Shown piece by piece: positions 6,449 to 9,905 of a stretch of 9,905 nucleotides of DNA (the stretch's first letter is position 1; the number at the start of each line of letters is the position of its first letter). A program made the position numbers and the translations under genes. Origin of the DNA: JASFEQ01 sp050122535 (GTDB lineage Bacteria; Desulfobacterota; DSM-4660; Desulfatiglandales; HGW-15); assembly GCA_050122535.1 (NCBI GenBank), contig JASFIT010000149.1:1-9905 (forward strand), written 5' to 3'. Below the pieces are notes generated by a model. The model ran no database searches, was not told where the DNA came from, and saw only the letters and a list, made by a program, of their open reading frames with translations.

Positions 6449-7006
6449 CTAATGATGGCCTCCATGGTGTCCGCGCTGCTTATGTTCTCCTCCAGCCCCC
6501 TGATACCCTCTTAATTCATCATACCTCTGAATCTGATGAGGGGTGAGAATTTGCCTCATCTCTAAATGGGCCCTTAGGTGGACGGCCCTCAGTTTACCCT
6601 GAAGTTTCCCTATTTCCAGGGTTATTATCCGAAGTTTTTCCTTATCAATTCTTTGTGATGCGAACAGATGATCCAGGCGTCTTTCTTTCTCAACTATTTT
6701 CCTGCCCAGGGAAACCGCATCTTTGTGCATCCTATTGTAGCTTTCATTTGTTTTATCTATCTGCTCGTTTTCCAAACTCAATTTTCTTCCCAACTCAAGG
6801 ACATGCTTGGGGCCAGGATAATGGTTCAGTTCTGCTGCCTTTGCATAGCCCATTCCCTGTCCAGTGAGATATCCCTCAATATCCTCCTGGGATAAGGCCT
6901 TGATCTCTCTTTTCTCCTGTCCTGCATAAGGCGAATGCCCACTTTGGGCAAAAGTAAGGCAGGGAATGGTGATTAAGAATCCGAAAATTATAAGCGCTTT
7001 TTTCAT
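6449..7006 (-). CDS. Exported Spy/CpxP-like protein with His-rich C terminus
   Basis: This 185-residue protein has a clear Sec signal peptide: KK, then a hydrophobic core, then TFA|QS, with cleavage expected after residue 20. The mature part opens with SPYAGQEKREIKALSQEDIEGYL and GMGYAKAAELNHYPGPKHVLEL, a segment I associate with periplasmic metal-resistance or Spy-related proteins. It is followed by long amphipathic helices (about 75-150) and LTPHQ at 154-158, the LTxxQ motif of the Spy/CpxP family. Spy and CpxP are periplasmic chaperones or stress sensors. The tail carries a HKQRGHHGGHH cluster that could bind metal ions. GGAG lies 7 nt upstream of the ATG. The gene follows the M20 peptidase gene after 32 nt, so the two are probably co-transcribed. 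Whether it acts as chaperone, metal buffer or sensor is not decidable here. Confidence 0.82.
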   Translation of the reverse strand: MKKALIIFGFLITIPCLTFAQSGHSPYAGQEKREIKALSQEDIEGYLTGQGMGYAKAAELNHYPGPKHVLELGRKLSLENEQIDKTNESYNRMHKDAVSLGRKIVEKERRLDHLFASQRIDKEKLRIITLEIGKLQGKLRAVHLRAHLEMRQILTPHQIQRYDELRGYQGAGGEHKQRGHHGGHH

Positions 7007-7038
7007 GTTTCATCTCCTTTCTAGGCTTGATTCTGCCA

Positions 7039-8169
7039 TCACAGCCCGCACCACGCCTCTGCGATTTCAAAGTAGGCTTCAGCGGCTTCCTCGATCTTAT
7101 CAATGCAACAAAACTCGTCTGTCTTATGCGCCTGGGTAGGTTCACCTGGCCCAAGAATGATCGTTGGCGCACTGCCAAAGGCGGGCGTAAGAAATGAGGC
7201 ATCCGTAAAATAGCTCACACCCCGTGCCACGGGGCGTTCTTTCAAGAGGAGTTCCATGATCTCAAAAACCTGCTGGACCCATTCATGTTCCGGATCCGTG
7301 GCCACACTACCCACATCTACCACCCGCCGGAGTTCCACATCCGCTCCAAAACGGTTTTGGAGGTTTTGAAAGACCTCGCGGTTGGTCAGACCCGGAATCG
7401 TGCGAATATCTATACCAATCTTTGCCTGATCCGGGACAGAGTTGATGTTCAGACCCCCTGAAAAGGTCCCCACGTTGATGGTAGGTTCTCCGAGAAGGGG
7501 ATGCGTGGAAACAGCAAACTCATATTTCTGGAGTTTGGAAATCACCTCGACCGCCTTGTATATGGCGTTGACGCCCTGTTCTGGCATAGAACCATGTGCC
7601 GTGACCCCAGTTGTTTTTGCCTCTAACCAGAGGGCACCTTTATGGGCAACGATGGGGTAGTTGGCTGTGGGTTCCCCAACCACAATGGCTCCCACTTCCC
7701 TCAGTTTAGGATGAAGCGTGGCGAGATGGTATGCGCCTTCTGATCCAGTCTCCTCGCCTGCGGTAATGATCAAGGTCATACCCGCTTTTCTCTCTTCCCT
7801 TTTTGCTATACGCAGAGCGGCCACGACCATCGCCGCCAAGCCTCCCTTCATATCTGAGGCGCCTCTTCCATAGATTGCATCTCCCTGAATCTCACCAGAG
7901 AACGGATCTCTGCTCCAATTGCCCAGGCCCAGGGGTGCGGTATCTGAGTGCCCGGTGAAACATATGGGAGGTTTTTCTTTTCCCACTTCCAAACGCGCAA
8001 CAAGGTTCGTCCTTGCCACACCAAATTCATGATAACTGACCTGAAACCCTCCGGCTTCCAACAACGCCCCCAGATACTCTGCACAATCACGCTCCAGGCC
8101 AGGAGGATTGATGGTATTGAAAGAGATCAATTTCTGGGTCAAAGAGATGGCATCCAGGCCGGTTTCCAT
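7039..8169 (-). CDS. M20 family metallopeptidase (ArgE/DapE type)
   Basis: This 376-residue cytoplasmic dizinc hydrolase of the M20 family contains the ArgE/DapE/carboxypeptidase G2 type deacylases and dipeptidases. All catalytic positions are visible: H74 and D76 in FTGHSDTAP, the bridging D106 in GRGASDMKGG, the general base and adjacent metal ligand E139/E140 in TAGEETGSEGA, E166 in VGEPT, and H348 near the end in PTQAHKTDEF. The lid or dimerisation domain (about 175-285) includes TAHGSMPEQGVNAI and the NSVPDQAKIGIDIRT strand. Length is normal. The start is supported by AAGGAG 8 nt upstream of ATG 8169. It is the first gene of a minus-strand operon with the Spy-like gene. Annotated names in this family (acetylornithine deacetylase, succinyl-diaminopimelate desuccinylase) are interchangeable from sequence alone, and no arginine or lysine biosynthesis gene lies nearby, so I give no symbol. 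Confidence 0.93.
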   Translation of the reverse strand: METGLDAISLTQKLISFNTINPPGLERDCAEYLGALLEAGGFQVSYHEFGVARTNLVARLEVGKEKPPICFTGHSDTAPLGLGNWSRDPFSGEIQGDAIYGRGASDMKGGLAAMVVAALRIAKREERKAGMTLIITAGEETGSEGAYHLATLHPKLREVGAIVVGEPTANYPIVAHKGALWLEAKTTGVTAHGSMPEQGVNAIYKAVEVISKLQKYEFAVSTHPLLGEPTINVGTFSGGLNINSVPDQAKIGIDIRTIPGLTNREVFQNLQNRFGADVELRRVVDVGSVATDPEHEWVQQVFEIMELLLKERPVARGVSYFTDASFLTPAFGSAPTIILGPGEPTQAHKTDEFCCIDKIEEAAEAYFEIAEAWCGL

Positions 8170-8210
8170 ACACTTAGCTCCTTATTATGGGTCAACCTGT
8201 TAATTGGAAT

Positions 8211-8229
8211 AGTTAAAATAGCCTTAACT
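8211..8229. repeat. Inverted repeat upstream of the M20 gene
   Basis: AGTTAA (8211-8216) and TTAACT (8224-8229) are perfect 6-bp arms with a 7-nt spacer, 42-60 nt upstream of the M20 start on the minus strand. The position fits an operator, but the arms are AT-rich and could be chance. Confidence 0.25.
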
Positions 8230-8311
8230 GTAGAGATATACCTTTTTTTCAGGATTTTCTTAAGAGAAAAATTTAGGATTATCCTCATTCTAATTATTTG
8301 TTTTAATTCGA

Positions 8312-8358
8312 GCCAATTTTAGGTAAAATGTAACAAAAATTGGCACATAAAGTGTCAA
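8312..8358. repeat. Two overlapping inverted repeats sharing one arm
   Basis: GCCAATTTT (8312-8320) pairs perfectly with AAAATTGGC (8336-8344) around a 15-nt loop. The second arm overlaps TTGGCAC (8340-8346), which pairs with GTGTCAA (8352-8358) with one G-T wobble around ATAAA. In RNA the two hairpins would be mutually exclusive. They could be a leader switch for the downstream plus-strand genes, or operator sites for a regulator of either flanking operon. Confidence 0.4.
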
Positions 8359-8566
8359 CTCACTTATAGGTTCGGATGAAAGGGGCGAAGCGCTTTTGTG
8401 CGTAAAGGGAGCACTTAAGAAGAGCATAGGGCGGGATTTCGAAGCTAGTGAAGCTGAGATTACATACACATGGGGCTATTGGCGCAAATCAGCCATATTA
8501 GGATGAAATGGCGGTGCAGCCTATGTTGTTGATCCTGAAGCCTTTTTCGGCACTGCATTTGCATAT
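8351..8566 (+). pseudogene. Possible decayed coding region with in-frame TGA
   Basis: The frame is open from 8351 (after TAA 8348-8350) to TGA 8504-8506, then continues to TAA 8567-8569. Stretches such as GRDFEASEAEITYTWGYW before the TGA and NGGAAYVVDPEAFFGTAFAY after it have a protein-like composition. There is no in-frame ATG, and only a TTG at 8396 could serve as a start. No family is recognised. I see no convincing bacterial SECIS hairpin just after the TGA, so a degraded gene is likelier than a selenoprotein. Chance openness is a third option. Confidence 0.3.
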
Positions 8567-8640
8567 TAATTCCGAAGGAAGATAGCCCTAGCAAGTTCAT
8601 GGGCAATGATTTGCGGTCTATTTTCCAGCGACCTGCCTGA

Positions 8641-8868
8641 ATGATGAGGGATATGATGATAAGGAATGAAGCATTGGATCGGATGGGAATTGGGGAAAAA
8701 CGTTGCTTTAATTGCCGATTTAGCTCCACCAAATCAGGCTTGGCATGGTGTCGCAAGCGCAAAGAAATCGTGTGGGATCTTTCCACAGAAGGAGATGAAT
8801 GTCTAGAATGGAGTATAAAAGTCCCTTATTCGGTAAGAATCTGGGTAGCCAGGGAAATGCTTTATTAG
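8641..8868 (+). CDS. Small four-cysteine protein, probable zinc-binding
   Basis: This frame of up to 75 residues is of unknown family. Cysteines at C22, C25, C37 and C54 (CFNC, AWCRKRK, DECLEW) have the spacing C-x2-C-x11-C-x16-C. This looks like a small zinc-binding or iron-binding knuckle and recurs in short uncharacterised bacterial proteins. Several ATG codons cluster at the start. ATG 8656, with AGGG 5 nt upstream, gives 70 residues and may be the true start. The last 70 nt overlap the next gene in another frame, and the fourth cysteine lies very close to that overlap. A minus-strand frame across this region has no recognisable motif, so I favour this one. Confidence 0.55.
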   Translation: MMRDMMIRNEALDRMGIGEKRCFNCRFSSTKSGLAWCRKRKEIVWDLSTEGDECLEWSIKVPYSVRIWVAREMLY

Positions 8869-9179
8869 ATAAGTTGTCCACCTGTTTCTTCTGTTCATCC
8901 AACAAGCCTGAACTCGCACTACACGTACCCGGTGACGGGATTGTGGCTATTTGTCATGAATGTTCCAAGAAGATTGTCGAATGCATATTCTTCAGATGCA
9001 AGAAATGCGGGGCGACCAAGGCCGTACCGGAAAAAGAGCAAACCATAAGACACCTGTTATTGCGTAAGCTTTTGTCGGAAGAAGAGATAAAAAGACATCT
9101 GAAAGCAATGGCCTGGATTCCAATCATAGTCAAGATGGAAAGTTGTTGGAATTGCTGCATCAGCGCCAGTAATAACTAA
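8799..9179 (+). CDS. Small protein with ClpX-type zinc-binding domain and second Cys pair
   Basis: This 126-residue protein begins at an ATG with AAGGAG 4 nt upstream. C29-x2-C32-x19-C52-x2-C55 (CFFCSSNKPELALHVPGDG then ICHEC) closely matches the ClpX N-terminal zinc-binding domain in spacing and character; in ClpX this domain dimerises and binds adaptors and substrates. A second set, C67-x2-C70 (CKKCGA) and C116-x2-C119 (CWNCC), may form another metal site around a basic helical stretch (RHLLLRKLLSEEEIKRHLK). There is no AAA+ ATPase region, so this is not ClpX. It could be an adaptor-like, regulatory or nucleic-acid-binding protein. It overlaps the preceding Cys-cluster gene by 70 nt, suggesting translational coupling. 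I do not recognise a named family for the full protein. Confidence 0.72.
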   Translation: MSRMEYKSPLFGKNLGSQGNALLDKLSTCFFCSSNKPELALHVPGDGIVAICHECSKKIVECIFFRCKKCGATKAVPEKEQTIRHLLLRKLLSEEEIKRHLKAMAWIPIIVKMESCWNCCISASNN

Positions 9180-9196
9180 AGCTCCCATAGTTTGAC

Positions 9197-9252
9197 AAGC
9201 CTCCAAGCTTTCTATCATCCCAGCCTCCCAGCTCTTTAGCTTCCCTGCTTGC
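9197..9252. repeat. Degenerate octamer repeat in the spacer, running into the HAD 3' end
   Basis: Seven consecutive 8-nt units follow a consensus near (A/C/T)AGC(C/T)TCC: AAGCCTCC, AAGCTTTC, TATCATCC, CAGCCTCC, CAGCTCTT, TAGCTTCC, CTGCTTGC. On the minus strand this reads as GGGAGGCTGGG-like, and the HAD stop codon (9236-9238) lies inside it, so the last few HAD codons are built from the repeat. Its role is unknown. Confidence 0.55.
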
Positions 9253-9905
9253 CTCTGGATGTCATGCCCAATACCTTCTGACCCCAATCAAGGAGATTCC
9301 TGTAAGGTCCGTCAAACCCATCCTCATCATCGAATTCTCCGGTACCCGGATCAATGGCAACAAAGGCTACTCCAGCCGACCTGGCAGCCGCCAAGTCCCC
9401 CTTACCATCGCCCATAAAAAGGCATTTGCGTGGCTCAAACTGAAACTCCCGCAGAAGTCTGCCTAGGGATTCGGATTTGGGCCAATCCCCTCCACCTCGT
9501 ATAAAGTCTAGCGAGGATTCAAGGTTTTGAGCAGACAAGATTTCCTGTAACTCGGCCCGTGGCGTATTTGAAAGGGCAACCCGCGTGATTTTCCGTTTGC
9601 CAAGCTCAGTCAGAACCTCTCTGCACCCTTTGATCAAAGGCGCTTTGGTCATGGATACATAAACGAGATCCTTGACCCTTTCCCAGCGCAGTTCAAATTC
9701 TTTTTTCTGAAAGGGCCTTTTCATTACTTGTTCCTGAATAATACGTATCTTGCTCCCACGGTCTATTCCGGTAAGCTTAAGATATAGCTCGACGATTTGA
9801 TTGCGCAAGGTGGGGTCATCGGTAAACGCCTCTCCCATGGCCTGCGCATTGGCCAGATTAGACTCAATCAGCACCCCGTTCACATCAAATATGCATATAT
9901 GCGTT
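9236..9905 (-). CDS. HAD superfamily hydrolase, 5'-truncated by the window edge
   Basis: About 222 residues are visible. The frame stays open to the right edge, so the true start lies outside; a GTG at 9883 is internal because motif I begins before it. Motif I reads IFDVNGVLIES: the nucleophile Asp is present, but the second position (Asp+2, the usual acid/base) is Asn. Motif II is ALSNTPRAEL, motif III the Lys of GGGDWPKSESL, and motif IV CLFMGDGKGDLAAARSAGV with its GDGxxD metal site. A helical cap lies between motifs I and II, as in the phosphoglycolate phosphatase/beta-phosphoglucomutase group. HAD proteins of this type are mostly small-metabolite phosphatases, while L-2-haloacid dehalogenases also lack Asp+2, so the reaction is open. 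The gene converges on the zinc-cluster gene, and its 3' end merges into an octamer repeat. Confidence 0.85.
   Translation of the reverse strand, partial: THICIFDVNGVLIESNLANAQAMGEAFTDDPTLRNQIVELYLKLTGIDRGSKIRIIQEQVMKRPFQKKEFELRWERVKDLVYVSMTKAPLIKGCREVLTELGKRKITRVALSNTPRAELQEILSAQNLESSLDFIRGGGDWPKSESLGRLLREFQFEPRKCLFMGDGKGDLAAARSAGVAFVAIDPGTGEFDDEDGFDGPYRNLLDWGQKVLGMTSRGKQGS

Larger units (their letters stand above)
8170..8640. other. Long spacer between M20 operon and the Cys-cluster genes
   Basis: This 471-base region has no intact gene. Its left half (8170-8340) is AT-rich and holds the M20 promoter region and the inverted repeats. Its right half (8351-8641) is more GC-balanced. There, one plus-strand frame has only two stops in 97 codons (TGA 8504, TAA 8567), with coding-like stretches on both sides of the TGA, so a decayed gene or a selenocysteine codon can be considered. 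An AAGCGCTT palindrome lies at 8388-8397. No convincing promoter for the downstream genes was identified. Confidence 0.55.

Noticed and set aside
8340..8358. TTGGCAC-ATAAA-GTGT as a sigma-54 promoter
   Set aside because: It has a good -24 hexamer but no TTGC at the -12 position. It is better described as an inverted repeat.
8460..8786. A 108-codon minus-strand frame across the Cys-cluster gene and its leader
   Set aside because: It has no recognisable motif and an improbable composition, and it lies opposite the four-cysteine frame, which has a clear metal-knuckle pattern.

Overview
The window reads as a chromosomal stretch from a Gram-negative anaerobe-type bacterium, most likely a member of the Desulfobacterota (former Deltaproteobacteria). 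The pointers are a tandem-PilZ protein of the type common in that group, a possible sigma-54-like promoter, small cysteine-cluster proteins, and an octamer-periodic GGGAGGCTGGG-like spacer that I associate from memory with such genomes. This assignment is inference from gene content. No rRNA, tRNA, CRISPR array, complete insertion sequence or phage module is visible.

Layout from left to right. (1) Positions 1-1730 hold a convergent pair: a pirin-type bicupin (+) and an OsmC-family protein (-), the latter with a strong terminator between the two genes. Both families are linked to oxidative-stress or redox handling. (2) Positions 1731-2093 are a scarred divergent spacer. It contains what looks like the ribosome binding site and first ~19 codons of a VOC/glyoxalase-type gene that then loses its homology-like character. 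(3) Positions 2094-3524 hold a MATE-family multidrug efflux transporter (+), with visibly GC-richer codons than its surroundings and no clear Shine-Dalgarno. (4) Positions 3622-4783 hold a tandem PilZ protein (a probable c-di-GMP receptor) and a 51-residue single-pass membrane protein. Each is preceded by a tiny upstream open frame. (5) Positions 4893-6362 hold an AT-rich FAD-dependent oxidoreductase of the phytoene desaturase/CrtI type. (6) Positions 6449-8169 (-) form a two-gene operon: an M20 metallopeptidase (ArgE/DapE type) followed 32 nt later by an exported Spy/CpxP-like protein with a histidine-rich tail. (7) Positions 8170-8640 form a long AT-rich spacer with nested inverted repeats and a TGA-interrupted coding-like frame. 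(8) Positions 8641-9179 (+) hold two overlapping small cysteine-cluster genes, the second with a ClpX-type zinc-binding domain. (9) Positions 9236-9905 (-) hold a HAD-superfamily hydrolase whose 5' end runs off the window.

Taken together, the window is a patchwork of stress, envelope and signalling genes rather than one pathway. Possible functional links are pirin with OsmC (oxidative stress) and the M20 peptidase with the Spy-like periplasmic protein (co-transcription). I did not find a clear new multi-gene system. The least ordinary parts are the overlapping pair of zinc-cluster genes with their unusual leader region, the VOC remnant next to the MATE gene, and the small membrane protein behind a possible sigma-54-type promoter.
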